A DNA stretch of 42,732 nucleotides from JOPF133 sp052144935 (lineage in GTDB: Bacteria > Acidobacteriota > Terriglobia > Bryobacterales > Bryobacteraceae), in the NCBI GenBank assembly GCA_052144935.1, contig JBKQPR010000094.1, positions 1-42,732 of the forward strand. Reading direction: 5' to 3'. The stretch's first letter is position 1. Each line of letters opens with the position of its first letter. Positions 33,560 to 41,750 of this stretch are shown here, in pieces. The notes beneath the pieces were generated by a model. It did not search any database and was not told the origin of the DNA. It saw only the letters and a list, made by a program, of their open reading frames with translations. Made by a program: the position numbers and the translations under genes.

Positions 33560-33583
33560 CGAGTAAAGCCACGAGGTAAATCC

Positions 33584-34129
33584 ATGCTGCAGATCATAGC
33601 TTTGCTTTTGGAGAACAAACCCGGGGCGCTGATGCGCGTCACCGGCCTGCTGAGCCAGCGCGGTTACAACATCGAGAGCCTGACGGTGGCGCGCACGCTC
33701 GATCCGGAGATCTCCCGGATGACCATCGTGGTGGAGGTGGAAACCGCCCAGCGCCAGCAGGTGATCAAACAGATGAACAAGCTGATCAACGTGCTGCAGG
33801 CGACCGACCTGACCGATTTGCCGGCGGTGGTGCGCGAACTGGTGCTGGTGCGCATCCGCACCGCGCAGGAGACTCGCACGGCGGTATTGAAGGAGGCCGA
33901 GATCTTCGGTGGCCGTGTGGTGGATTCGTCCACCGATGGCTACGCCATCGAAGTGACCGGCGACCCCGAAAAGTTAGGCGAATTCGTGGATGTGATGCGC
34001 AGCTACGGCGAAATCGACGTCACCCGCTCCGGGGCGCTGGCCATCGCACTGGAGGCCAAACGCCTGCGCCTGCAGCCCCCGGTTCCCACCAAGTCCGGCG
34101 GCGCCAAAGTGGAGGAGCCGGTAGCTTAA
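33584..34129 (+). CDS. ilvN: Acetolactate synthase small (regulatory) subunit
   Basis: A 181-residue regulatory subunit with an N-terminal ACT domain (MLQIIALLLENKPGALMRVT, GLLSQRGYNIESLTVARTLD) and a C-terminal ALS_ss_C domain (LVLVRIRTAQETRTAVLKEA, YAIEVTGDPEKLGEFVDVMR). It confers valine feedback on the large subunit. Length is usual for the long type, sometimes named ilvH. The tail (QPPVPTKSGGAKVEEP) is extra. It lies 24 bases after ilvB. A repeat element separates it from ilvC. Confidence 0.96.
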   Translation: MLQIIALLLENKPGALMRVTGLLSQRGYNIESLTVARTLDPEISRMTIVVEVETAQRQQVIKQMNKLINVLQATDLTDLPAVVRELVLVRIRTAQETRTAVLKEAEIFGGRVVDSSTDGYAIEVTGDPEKLGEFVDVMRSYGEIDVTRSGALAIALEAKRLRLQPPVPTKSGGAKVEEPVA

Positions 34130-34140
34130 TGGGTCACCCT

Positions 34141-34250
34141 GTATTCACCGCGGAGACGCAGAGGGCGCGGAGGCTTCGCAGAGAAAACAATTCTCTCTTT
34201 TGCCTTTCTCCGCGCTTCCTCCGTTTCCTCCGCGTCTCCGCGGTGAATAC
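34141..34250. repeat. GTATTCACCGCGGAGACGC inverted-repeat element, copy 1
   Basis: The outer arms 34141-34159 and 34232-34250 are exact 19-base reverse complements; the interior is purine-rich on one side and pyrimidine-rich on the other (CGCGGAGG / CCTCCGCG), so nearly the whole 110 bases can fold into one hairpin. It begins 11 bases after ilvN and ends 21 bases before ilvC. A sister copy lies after ilvC. Confidence 0.92.
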
Positions 34251-34271
34251 AAGCCCGCATTCGGAGAAATC

Positions 34272-35315
34272 ATGCCAAGACGCTTTTACGAAAAAGACGG
34301 AAACCTGGAACACCTGAACGGTCTGACCGTAGCCATCGTGGGATACGGCAGCCAGGGCCACGCCCATGCGCTCAACCTGCGCGATTCGGGCGTGGATGTG
34401 GTGGTGGGCCTCGACCCCGCAAGTAAGTCGGTGGCCAAGGCCGAAGCCGCCGGATTGAAGGTGCTCGGTCCGGGTGGCGCGGCCCAGGCGGCCGACGTGG
34501 TGATGATCCTGGTGCCCGACCATATCCAGGCCGGCCTGTACCAAAGCCAGGTCGCGCCGCATATGACCCCCGGCAAGACCCTCATGTTCGCCCACGGGTT
34601 CAACATTCACTTCCAGCAGATCGCCGCGCCGGAGGGCGTGGACGTGTCCATGATCGCTCCCAAGGCGCCCGGACACCGCGTGCGCGAGCTTTTCACCGAA
34701 GGCGTGGGCGTGCCTGCCCTGGTGGCCATCCATCAGGACGCCACCGGGAAGGCGCTCGACCGCGCCCTGGCTTACGCCCTCGCGCTCGGCTGCCTGAAGG
34801 CCGGCGTGATTGAAACCAGCTTCCGCGAGGAGACTGAGAGCGATCTGTTCGGCGAACAGGCGGTGCTGTGCGGGGGAGCCAGCGAGCTGATCCGCGCCGG
34901 ATTCGAAACCCTAGTGGCGGCCGGATACGCGCCCGAAATCGCCTATTTCGAATGTCTGCACGAGCTCAAGCTGATCGTGGACCTGATCCAGGAAGGCGGT
35001 CTGAGCTACATGCGCTACTCCGTCTCCGACACCGCCGAATACGGCGATTACACGCGCGGCCCGCGCATCGTAAACGAGCAGACCCGCGCGGAGATGAAGA
35101 AGATTCTCGCCGAGATTCAATCCGGCGAATTCGCGCGCCAATGGATCGAAGAGAACCGCAGCGGGCGGCACAACTTCCTGGCGATGCGCGAAGCCGCCCG
35201 CCATCAGCCCGTGGAAGTGGTAGGCCGCGAGCTGCGCGAGATGATGACCTTCCTGAAAAAGAAAAAGGAAGCCGGCGTGCCGCAGGACACCGAAGCGGCC
35301 GCCGCAAAAAAGTGA
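34272..35315 (+). CDS. ilvC: Ketol-acid reductoisomerase (class I)
   Basis: A 347-residue enzyme that isomerises and reduces acetolactate (or the hydroxybutyrate homologue) with NADPH and Mg. Seen: the Rossmann motif VAIVGYGSQGHAHALNLRDS, DVVMILVPDHIQ, FAHGFNIHF, MIAPKAPGHRVRELF, and the KARI C-domain FREETESDLFGEQAVLCGG and YMRYSVSDTAEYGDYTRGP. Length indicates class I. The tail is Lys/Ala-rich. The start ATG 34272 has CGGAGA six bases upstream, just outside the repeat element. It is the third structural gene of the operon. Confidence 0.97.
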   Translation: MPRRFYEKDGNLEHLNGLTVAIVGYGSQGHAHALNLRDSGVDVVVGLDPASKSVAKAEAAGLKVLGPGGAAQAADVVMILVPDHIQAGLYQSQVAPHMTPGKTLMFAHGFNIHFQQIAAPEGVDVSMIAPKAPGHRVRELFTEGVGVPALVAIHQDATGKALDRALAYALALGCLKAGVIETSFREETESDLFGEQAVLCGGASELIRAGFETLVAAGYAPEIAYFECLHELKLIVDLIQEGGLSYMRYSVSDTAEYGDYTRGPRIVNEQTRAEMKKILAEIQSGEFARQWIEENRSGRHNFLAMREAARHQPVEVVGRELREMMTFLKKKKEAGVPQDTEAAAAKK

Positions 35316-35325
35316 GACGTAGATG

Positions 35326-35432
35326 TTCACCGCAGAGACGCGGAGGAAACGGAGGAAGCGCGGAGAAAACCCTCGATCTCGTTTTGGTCCTCTCCGCGCT
35401 TCCTCAGCGATCTCCGCGTCTCCGCGGTGAAT
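35326..35432. repeat. Inverted-repeat element, copy 2
   Basis: Arms TTCACCGCAGAGACGCGGAG from 35326 and its near reverse complement CTCCGCGTCTCCGCGGTGAA ending at 35430 flank a TTTTGG loop region. Same family as 34141-34250, with the same position between stop codon and next start: 11 bases after ilvC and 17 bases before cimA. Its left arm has CAGAG where copy 1 has CGGAG. Confidence 0.9.
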
Positions 35433-35449
35433 AACAGGGCTCAACCGTT

Positions 35450-37060
35450 ATGAAAATCTTCACCTTCGATACGACCCTCCGGGACGGCACGCAAGGCGAG
35501 TCCGTCTCTTTCTCCGTGGATGACAAGCTCACCATCGCACAGAAGCTGGACGAGCTCGGCATCGACTATATTGAGGGCGGCTGGCCCGGCTCCAACCCCA
35601 AGGACAAGGAGTTCTTCGTCCGCGCGCGGGATCTGACCCTTCACCACGCCCGCCTCACCGCCTTCGGCTCCACGCGTTTCGCCAAAAATCCGGTCCAGGA
35701 AGACCGCAACGTGCTGGCCCTGGTGGATGCCGGCACTCCGGTGGTCTCGATCTTCGGCAAAACCTGGGATCTGCATGTCAAGCGCGCCCTCGGCATCACC
35801 GAGGAAGAGAACCTGCTGCTCATTTCCGAGACCGTGCGCTACCTCAAGAACCACGGCAAGGAAGTGGTCTACGACGCGGAGCACTTTTTCGATGGCTACG
35901 CCGCCAATCCCGATTACGCCCTGCGCTCCCTGGATGCGGCCCGGCAGGCCGGCGCCGATGTGCTGTGCCTATGCGACACCAACGGCGGCACGCCGACCAG
36001 CCGCCTGGTGGAGGCCATCAGCGAAGTGCGCCGCCGTTTCGACGGCGTGATCGGCATCCACACGCATAACGATTCCGACCTGGCGGTGGCCAACACCCTG
36101 GCCGCGGTGGAGGCCGGCGCCACCCACGTGCAGGGCTGCATGAACGGCTACGGAGAGCGCTGCGGCAATGCCAACCTGGCTTCCGTGATCGCCAACCTGG
36201 AGCTCAAGCTGGGCCACACCACCGTGGGGCGCGACAAGCTGGCCGGCCTGGCCGGGGTATGCCGCTTCATTTCGGAGCTGGCCAACCTGCCCCTTCGCAA
36301 CGACCAGCCATTCGTCGGGAAAAGCGCCTTTGCCCACAAAGGCGGCGTGCACGTGAGCGCGGTGCTGAAGGATTCCGCCACCTACGAGCACATCGCGCCC
36401 GAGACCGTCGGCAACCGCCAGCGCGTCCTGGTGAGCGACCTGGCCGGGCGCGGCAATATCATGTACAAGCTGAAGCAGCATGGCCTGGCGGACCGCCTGA
36501 ACGAAGACGCCCGCCGCGAGCTGCTGGAGCGCATCAAGCAGATGGAGTACGAAGGCTACGAGCTGGAGGCGGCCGAAGGCACCTTTGAGCTGCTGGTGCG
36601 GGAAGCGCTCAACCCGGGCCTCAATTTCTTCGACGTGGATAGCTACGAAGTCGCCACGCGGGCCGGCGGCGTGGGACCTTCCCACACCGAGGCCACGGTG
36701 ACGCTGCGCGCGCAGGATGGCGTGCATTCGGCCACCGCGCCCGGGCACGGCCCCTTCAACGCCCTGCACCTGTGCCTGCGCAAATGCCTCGCGAAGCTGT
36801 ATCCGCAAATCGCGGAGGTGCGTTTGACAGATTACAAAGTCCGCGTGCTGGATTCGCACAAAGGCACGGCGGCCAAGGTGCGGGTGCTGATCGAATGGAG
36901 CGACCATAAGAAGAGCTGGTCCACGGTGGGCGTCTCGGACAACGTGATCGAGGCAAGCTGGATCGCGCTGGTCGACGCCATCCGCCTGGAGCTGGCGCGC
37001 CTCACCGAGCAGGACCCCTCGGTAGCGCGGGTGGTCGAAGACTATTGCTGGGGCGTGTAA
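35450..37060 (+). CDS. cimA: Citramalate synthase
   Basis: A 536-residue DRE-TIM enzyme of the TIGR00977 type that condenses pyruvate and acetyl-CoA to (R)-citramalate, the first step of threonine-independent isoleucine synthesis. Seen: FDTTLRDGTQGESVSFSVDD, IDYIEGGWPGSNPKD, the metal-binding IHTHNDSDLAVANTLAAVEA, VQGCMNGYGERCGNANLAS and HKGGVHVSAV, then a LeuA-type regulatory domain (EATVTLRAQDGVHSATAPGH). The GWPGSNP signature and length separate it from 2-isopropylmalate synthase. It closes the ilvBNC operon, so it probably feeds isoleucine rather than leucine. Confidence 0.94.
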   Translation: MKIFTFDTTLRDGTQGESVSFSVDDKLTIAQKLDELGIDYIEGGWPGSNPKDKEFFVRARDLTLHHARLTAFGSTRFAKNPVQEDRNVLALVDAGTPVVSIFGKTWDLHVKRALGITEEENLLLISETVRYLKNHGKEVVYDAEHFFDGYAANPDYALRSLDAARQAGADVLCLCDTNGGTPTSRLVEAISEVRRRFDGVIGIHTHNDSDLAVANTLAAVEAGATHVQGCMNGYGERCGNANLASVIANLELKLGHTTVGRDKLAGLAGVCRFISELANLPLRNDQPFVGKSAFAHKGGVHVSAVLKDSATYEHIAPETVGNRQRVLVSDLAGRGNIMYKLKQHGLADRLNEDARRELLERIKQMEYEGYELEAAEGTFELLVREALNPGLNFFDVDSYEVATRAGGVGPSHTEATVTLRAQDGVHSATAPGHGPFNALHLCLRKCLAKLYPQIAEVRLTDYKVRVLDSHKGTAAKVRVLIEWSDHKKSWSTVGVSDNVIEASWIALVDAIRLELARLTEQDPSVARVVEDYCWGV

Positions 37061-37115
37061 GCGGGCAACGCCGCGCCACGGGCAAGACCGGCGTGCCCGG
37101 CGCCGCGGGTTTATG

Positions 37116-37521
37116 CTATGCGCCGTGCGAGATGATCTTTAAACCCGCGACACCGCGATAATCTGAGCGGTTGTGCGTCACGAGAGGTAGATCATACAGC
37201 AGGGCCGTAGCTGCGATCCAGGCATCTGCGCACTCGATCCGGTATCCGGCTGCCTGCGCCGCAACGGTCACCTCCGCCCACTTCGTGCAGAGGCCACGGT
37301 TGTAGGGCATCACGACGAACGGGTCGAGGTACAGCCGCAACCACTTCCTCCGGGCCTCGCCCCACCTGGACTGGATCGCCCACCGATCCAGTTCGGCCAG
37401 CGTCATAAAGGATATGACTAGAACCCTCTGCTTGACGACGGCATCGTACTATATAGATACCAATAGGATGGCTCTTAAACAGAAATGACACGACATCGGT
37501 GTCGACGACAACGCTGCTCAT
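37116..37521 (-). pseudogene. Frameshifted PIN-domain toxin (VapC-like)
   Basis: The first 20 codons from ATG 37521 give MSSVVVDTDVVSFLFKSHPI, the usual start of a VapC toxin with D8 and D10. The rest of the family, RVLVISFMTLAELDRW, AAQAAGYRIECADAWIAATA and LPLVTHNRSDYRGVAGLKII, continues in another frame down to 37116. The break lies around 37449-37465, where the second frame hits TAG on going upstream. A one-base indel would restore a normal 134-residue protein. Either the gene is dead or the assembly has an error. The partner antitoxin overlaps at its start (ATGA). Confidence 0.8.
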
Positions 37522-37721
37522 GCTGCGGGGTCGTCCCGTTTATGACCGCGCCATTGATGGAGAGCAGCGAGAAAGTCTTCGATCGGTTCGTCTTCGGGCC
37601 AGAAATCGCCGTGCAAGACGCGCACGTCGGTGACCGGACCCTTCCCCTGCTGCGCGATCAATTCATCGAGCGTCGGGTTAGCATCGAAGCTGACACGGGG
37701 ATCGTTGGATGCTTCGTTCAC
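37518..37721 (-). CDS. Antitoxin of the frameshifted PIN toxin
   Basis: A 67-residue acidic protein with a GTG start: MNEASNDPRVSFDANPTLDE, LIAQQGKGPVTDVRVLHGDF, WPEDEPIEDFLAALHQWR. No DNA-binding domain is recognised, but size, the ATGA overlap with the PIN gene and the order antitoxin-then-toxin identify it as its partner. The WPEDE...FLAALHQWR tail recurs in small antitoxins of PIN modules, from memory. GAGG eight bases upstream serves as ribosome site. Confidence 0.72.
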   Translation of the reverse strand: MNEASNDPRVSFDANPTLDELIAQQGKGPVTDVRVLHGDFWPEDEPIEDFLAALHQWRGHKRDDPAA

Positions 37722-37742
37722 GGATAGCCTCTGGCACCCTTC

Positions 37743-37771
37743 AGTATACCGGCAACACCCGATGCCGTCGA
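37743..37771 (-). promoter_or_regulatory. Promoter of the PIN module
   Basis: On the minus strand TCGACG (37771-37766), 17 bases and TATACT (37748-37743) precede the GTG start by 21 bases. The -10 is strong. Confidence 0.5.
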
Positions 37772-37852
37772 GGTGGTGGGTGGCGCGTTAGCGCCTGAAA
37801 AGTGCGTCGGATGTCATAGCCGGCTACCTTTGGAGGGAGCGGCCTGCCAAAT

Positions 37853-38587
37853 GTGTTCAAGGTTGTCGCGGAGAAGATTCGGTCGGAGCTTCCGGTTGTG
37901 GACATCTCGGCGGTGATGGGTGAGGTCGAGGAGTTGCTGAACAGGTCCATCGCCGCGGGTGGGTACACGATGCCGCCGGTCTCGAACGATCCCGCGCGCT
38001 ATATCGACCTCAGCCAGATCGACTTTGAGGCTCTGAAGGAACAGTTCAACAAAGGCCGGAAGACCATCGAGGCGCAGAAGCTCCGGGCAAGGATCGCCGT
38101 AAAGCTGGCGCAGATGGTGAAATTGAATCGTACCCGGATGGATTTCCTCGAAGAGTTCCAGAGGATGATCGACGAGTACAACGCCGGATCGTCCAACGTC
38201 GAGGCGTTCTTCGCGAAGTTGATGGCGTTCACCAAGAGGTTGAATGCCGAAGAAAAGCGTGGCCTTGCCGAGCAACTGACCGAAGAAGAGCTCGTGGTTT
38301 TCGATTTGCTGACCAAACCCGAGATGGCGCTGACCAAGCAGGAAACGGCTGAGGTCAAGAAGGTGGCGAAATCGCTCTTGGAGAAGCTGAAACGGGAGAA
38401 GCTGGTGCTGGACTGGCGGAAGCAGCAGACCACCAGAGCGACGGTGTTCACTACGATCGCTGAAATCCTGGATCAGCTTCCAAGGGCATACACAAAGGAG
38501 ATCTACGAGCAGAAGTGCGACGCGGTTTTCCAGCACGTCTACGAGGCATACATGGGCCAGGGTAAGAGCGTGTATGCGGTTAATTGA
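37853..38587 (+). pseudogene. C-terminal remnant of type I restriction HsdR
   Basis: The 244-residue frame matches only the C-terminal helical (DUF3387-type) region of type I restriction subunit R: VVDISAVMGEVEELLNRSIA, IDLSQIDFEALKEQFNKGRK, VKLNRTRMDFLEEFQRMIDE, YNAGSSNVEAFF, EEELVVFDLLTKPEMALTKQ, LVLDWRKQQTTRATVFTTIA and QKCDAVFQHVYEAYMG. HsdR normally has about 1,000 residues with a PD-(D/E)xK nuclease and a helicase motor ahead of this part; both are missing, as are hsdM and hsdS. The start (GTG 37853) has no ribosome site. It is probably a relic of a deleted restriction locus, but a free-standing helical protein cannot be excluded. Confidence 0.78.
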
Positions 38588-38627
38588 AGAGGGCCACAGT
38601 CCGGTATATCATCAAAGAGGACGAAGC

Positions 38628-38972
38628 ATGAGCCTCGAAGAAGCCATTCTCGACAAGGTCCGCCGTCTTCCGCCGGAGAAGCAGGAGGAAGTGCTGCGTT
38701 TCGTGGACGGACTGGAGCATCGGCCCGTCACGAAAAGGGTCCCACTCCTCGATCTTACTAGAGAAATGAAATGGATCGCAGAGCATCGCGCCGAGTACCC
38801 GGACCAGTGGGTGTCGGTGGAAGGCGATCGCCTGATTGCCGCGGAGCCGGACGGACTCAAGGTTTATCAGGCGGCCAAGGCTGAAGGCATCGAAAGCCCC
38901 TTTATCGTGCATATCCTTCCGGAAGATCCGCTCCCCTTTGGTCCGAGCGGGTTGATTGCTGAAACCCCTTGA
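38628..38972 (+). CDS. DUF2281/DUF5678-like protein, putative antitoxin
   Basis: A 114-residue protein with two parts. The start, MSLEEAILDKVRRLPPEKQE, EVLRFVDGLEHR, resembles DUF2281 antitoxins. The C-terminal half, WIAEHRAEYPDQWVSVEGDR, LIAAEPDGLKVYQAAKAEGI, ESPFIVHILPEDP, has the DUF5678 pattern. ATG 38628 was preferred to an in-frame start 18 codons upstream because GAGG sits eight bases before it. It overlaps the following retropepsin-like gene by about 17 bases, suggesting a functional pair. Confidence 0.78.
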   Translation: MSLEEAILDKVRRLPPEKQEEVLRFVDGLEHRPVTKRVPLLDLTREMKWIAEHRAEYPDQWVSVEGDRLIAAEPDGLKVYQAAKAEGIESPFIVHILPEDPLPFGPSGLIAETP

Positions 38973-39362
38973 ATTGGAAGCCTCGCATCGTTACGACGCG
39001 TCGGCCGATGGAATCGATGTCCCCGTGACCCTCAAAATGGGCCGCCAGTCGATCAACGTCGTGGCCAAGCTGGACACGGGCGCCACACATTGCATTTTTG
39101 AGCGGCGGTGGCGGAGGTGCTTGGGTTGGATGTTGAATGCGGGCGGCTTCAACGTTTCCGGACTGTCGCCGGATCGTTTGCAGCCTATGAGCACGAGGTC
39201 ACCGTCCACACACTGGGCGTTGAGTTTTCGGCGGTCGTGTTCTTCGCCCAGGACCCGGCATTCACCAGGAACTTCCTGGGCCGGTCCGGCTGGCTTGACC
39301 GCCTTCGCATCGCCATCGTCGATTATGACGGGATGCTTTTCCTGAGCGCTTACGACTCGTAA
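38956..39362 (+). pseudogene. Frameshifted retropepsin-like aspartyl protease
   Basis: From TTG 38956 the frame runs LKPLELEASHRYDASADGID, VPVTLKMGRQSINVVAKLDT, GATHCIFER with the aspartyl protease motif D40-T-G-A-T. Past about 39100 this frame becomes arginine/tryptophan-rich, and the family continues in the neighbouring frame: AEVLGLDVECGRLQRFRTVA, GSFAAYEHEVTVHTLGVEFS, DPAFTRNFLGRSGWLDRLRI, AIVDYDGMLFLSAYDS. One missing base in the G-rich stretch at 39100-39112 (GAGCGGCGGTGGCGGAGG) explains the switch. Length would be about 135 residues. The gene overlaps the DUF5678-like gene. Either it is decayed or the read is wrong there. Confidence 0.75.
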
Positions 39363-39447
39363 GTATGGTCAGGCCGCAGGCAGGAAGGCAGGGTCGGGCC
39401 CTTTGCGAAAAATCGGTACCTTATTATCAACGACTTGAGGGCGACTG

Positions 39448-39468
39448 AAGGCAGGGGTCCTGCCTTTT
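39448..39468 (+). terminator. Intrinsic terminator between convergent genes
   Basis: AAGGCAGG (39448-39455), loop GGT, CCTGCCTT (39459-39466), then TT. A perfect eight-base stem with a tight loop and a short T-run. It should end rightward transcription from the retropepsin gene; its last base overlaps the stop codon of the convergent PIG-L gene. Confidence 0.6.
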
Positions 39469-40306
39469 ACCCCAATCTCCGCGCCACATCCGCGCGAAAG
39501 CGGTCCACCAACCCGAGCACGTACGCCGCGACATCCAGCGACGGGTCGTCCACCAGCGGCGTCAAATCCATGGCGAAGCTGAGGGCGCTCTCCTGGTCGG
39601 TGCCGTGGCTGGCGTAGTACGTGGCGTGCGCCAGGCGGCGGCCGGCGGTGGCCAGGTCGTAACGCTTGCCGCCGCTCACTTGCGAATCGAACACGCCCAC
39701 CAAGGCGGCCGCGATGTTCGAGCGCGCTGAAACCGGCAACGCCTGCTTGTCCTCGTCGGGCAGCCAATCCAGGTCGCGCCAGACTTCGCAGCCGTAGACC
39801 TTCTGCGGGCGCGTTTCTTCGCGCACCGCGCGCAACGCCGCCAGCGAGCGCAGCATCACGGCGACGTGCGTATCGTGCTTGTCGGCGGGGTTGTGCAGGT
39901 ACACCACCTCCGGCCGGGTGGCTCGCAGGATCTGCTGCAAATCCTCCACTACCTCCGGGTTGGCCGCGTTCTTCACTTCGGCGCTCGAAAAGCCAAGCTG
40001 CACCTGGGCCGCGTAATCGCCCACGTACGCGGCTTTGCGCTGTTCGATGAGCCGCACGCGCTGCATCTCTTCGTCGGTGTACTGGCCATAGATGCCGTTG
40101 CGCGGGCTGCCCGCGCCGTTGGTTACGACCACTCCGGTGAACCAGCGGTCCCTCTGGGCGAAGCATTCGGCGATGCCGTGGTAGGCCATGATCTCGATAT
40201 CGTCCTGGTGCGCGGAGATGCAGAGGTGGGTGGTGAGGGCCAGCGCATAATCTGGCGCCGTGCCGTAGGGGATGAACAGATCCGCCGTAGGTTTATGAAA
40301 CTTCAT
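39467..40306 (-). CDS. PIG-L family deacetylase
   Basis: A 279-residue zinc-dependent N-deacetylase of the PIG-L/LmbE family, which removes acetyl from GlcNAc-type groups. Seen: the AHxDD motif as LCISAHQDDIEIMAYHG, GVVVTNGAGS, LGFSSAEVKNA and HNPADKHDTHVAVMLRSLAA with the third metal ligand. Start at MKFHKPTADLF (40306). It overlaps the upstream ROK gene by 14 bases, so deacetylation and phosphorylation of an amino sugar are probably coupled. The substrate is unknown. Confidence 0.9.
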   Translation of the reverse strand: MKFHKPTADLFIPYGTAPDYALALTTHLCISAHQDDIEIMAYHGIAECFAQRDRWFTGVVVTNGAGSPRNGIYGQYTDEEMQRVRLIEQRKAAYVGDYAAQVQLGFSSAEVKNAANPEVVEDLQQILRATRPEVVYLHNPADKHDTHVAVMLRSLAALRAVREETRPQKVYGCEVWRDLDWLPDEDKQALPVSARSNIAAALVGVFDSQVSGGKRYDLATAGRRLAHATYYASHGTDQESALSFAMDLTPLVDDPSLDVAAYVLGLVDRFRADVARRLG

Positions 40307-41717
40307 GAGTCTCCTGAATGCGGAGGGCGGGCAGGCTGGCCGCTGCAATGGCCTGCCCGTGCCGCTTCTCCTTCTCGTCTGGAATATGAAATCGAATGCG
40401 CCCGGCCACTTCGGGGAACTCGGCGGCGAGCACTTCGCGGGCCCGCGCCAGGATCACGTCGCCGCCCTCGCCGGTCATCACGCGGCCCAGCACCAGCAGG
40501 TTGCGCAGGTCGTAGAAATCGGCATAGGTCGCGATGCCGTAGCCGAAGAAAACGCCGATGGTTTCGTAGATGCGGCGGGCACGCGGATCGCCCGCGGCCA
40601 TCAGTTTCTGCACATACTCCAGCTTAACCGGCAGCGGCATCTCGCGGGGCAGGTCGATTCCGGCGGGCGCCAGCAGGTGGCCCACGGCCTGCTGCGAAAA
40701 GTATTGCGCGCCCACCCCGCCATCGCCCGACCACTCATCCACCGGAGCGTTCGGGCGGTAATCCACCGGCACGAAGGCCAGCTCGTTCAGCCAGGTGGTG
40801 ATGTTGCCTTGCGGGGTGACGAATCCGGCGGCCAGGCTGCTGCCCATGGCCACGCCCAACACGGCCGAATCGCGCAGCGCCATGGAGCCGGCCAGCGCGG
40901 TCACCTCGCCATCGTTCACTACTTCGAAGGGAACGCCGCCCCAGGCGGCCTGCAGGTCGAAGAAGAGGCGGCGGATGCGGCGGTCGAAGAGATCCGGCGG
41001 CACCGAGCGGTAGAGCGATCCCACGCGCACCTCGTTGGCCACGTAGACGCCCGCGGCGCTGCCGCCGATGGCATCCACACGCGGAAGGTGGGCGGCCGCG
41101 CGGCTGAGCGAGTCGTTTATGCCATCGAAGTGGTACTGCGGATCGGCCTGCGCGCTGGGGTTCCAGGGCGTCTCGTCGCTGAAGACCACATTACCGTCCA
41201 CCACCGCGGCGCACTTGCGGTCGCTGGCGCCCAGGTCGAAGCCGATGCGGCAGCCGTCAAGCTGGCGGCCCAGCGGCGCGGCGGTTTCCTTCTCCCCGGG
41301 GGCCGCGTCGAAGGAGCTGTGCATGATCGTCATGGGGCGTCCGTAGACGCGCTCGCCCATGAACTGGTGGTCGAAGGCCCGCGCGCCATCGGGAGCGTAT
41401 ACCGTGCGCAGGTAGTCCGCCAGTGCGCGCTCGCCCGCGACGGTGACGCGGTATCCGCCCTTCTGCCATAGCAGGAACTTGAGCAGCCGCTCGACGTAGC
41501 GGCAGTTGATTTCCACGGCCGCGCCTTGGTGGGGCAGCGTGGCGGTGCGGAAGACCGACACCGAACCATCGCTCCGTTCCAGCGCGAGGGCCACGGGCCG
41601 GCCGCCGCCCGAGTCCTTCAACAGGGCGCGGTAGGCGCGGTTCCACAAGGCGGCGGAGACGAATCCCGGGTCCAGAACGGGACGGAACTGGGGGTTAACC
41701 TCGATCGGGTCTGACAT
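40293..41717 (-). CDS. ROK family protein, probable sugar kinase
   Basis: A 474-residue protein; the ROK/ASKHA core begins near 155 with CRIGFDLGASDRKCAAVVDG (phosphate-1 motif) and continues with VDAIGGSAAGVYVANEVR, PFEVVNDGEVTALAGSMALR and AVLGVAMGSSLAAGFV. The ~150-residue N-terminal part is an extension not seen in ordinary ROK kinases and has no helix-turn-helix visible. The metal-binding CxCGxxGC ROK motif is absent. It probably phosphorylates the sugar released by the PIG-L enzyme encoded just downstream. Start ATG 41717 has only a weak ribosome site. Confidence 0.82.
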   Translation of the reverse strand: MSDPIEVNPQFRPVLDPGFVSAALWNRAYRALLKDSGGGRPVALALERSDGSVSVFRTATLPHQGAAVEINCRYVERLLKFLLWQKGGYRVTVAGERALADYLRTVYAPDGARAFDHQFMGERVYGRPMTIMHSSFDAAPGEKETAAPLGRQLDGCRIGFDLGASDRKCAAVVDGNVVFSDETPWNPSAQADPQYHFDGINDSLSRAAAHLPRVDAIGGSAAGVYVANEVRVGSLYRSVPPDLFDRRIRRLFFDLQAAWGGVPFEVVNDGEVTALAGSMALRDSAVLGVAMGSSLAAGFVTPQGNITTWLNELAFVPVDYRPNAPVDEWSGDGGVGAQYFSQQAVGHLLAPAGIDLPREMPLPVKLEYVQKLMAAGDPRARRIYETIGVFFGYGIATYADFYDLRNLLVLGRVMTGEGGDVILARAREVLAAEFPEVAGRIRFHIPDEKEKRHGQAIAAASLPALRIQETHEVS

Positions 41718-41727
41718 GGAGCGTAAC

Positions 41728-41750
41728 TTTATAGTGCTATTTCATAGTGC
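41728..41750 (-). promoter_or_regulatory. Candidate promoter/operator of the ROK-PIG-L operon
   Basis: On the minus strand TATAAA (41733-41728) lies ten bases before the ATG, so the leader would be only a few bases. GCACTAT occurs twice (41750-41744 and 41737-41731), 13 bases apart, over the promoter, like paired operator half-sites. No good -35 was found. Confidence 0.35.
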
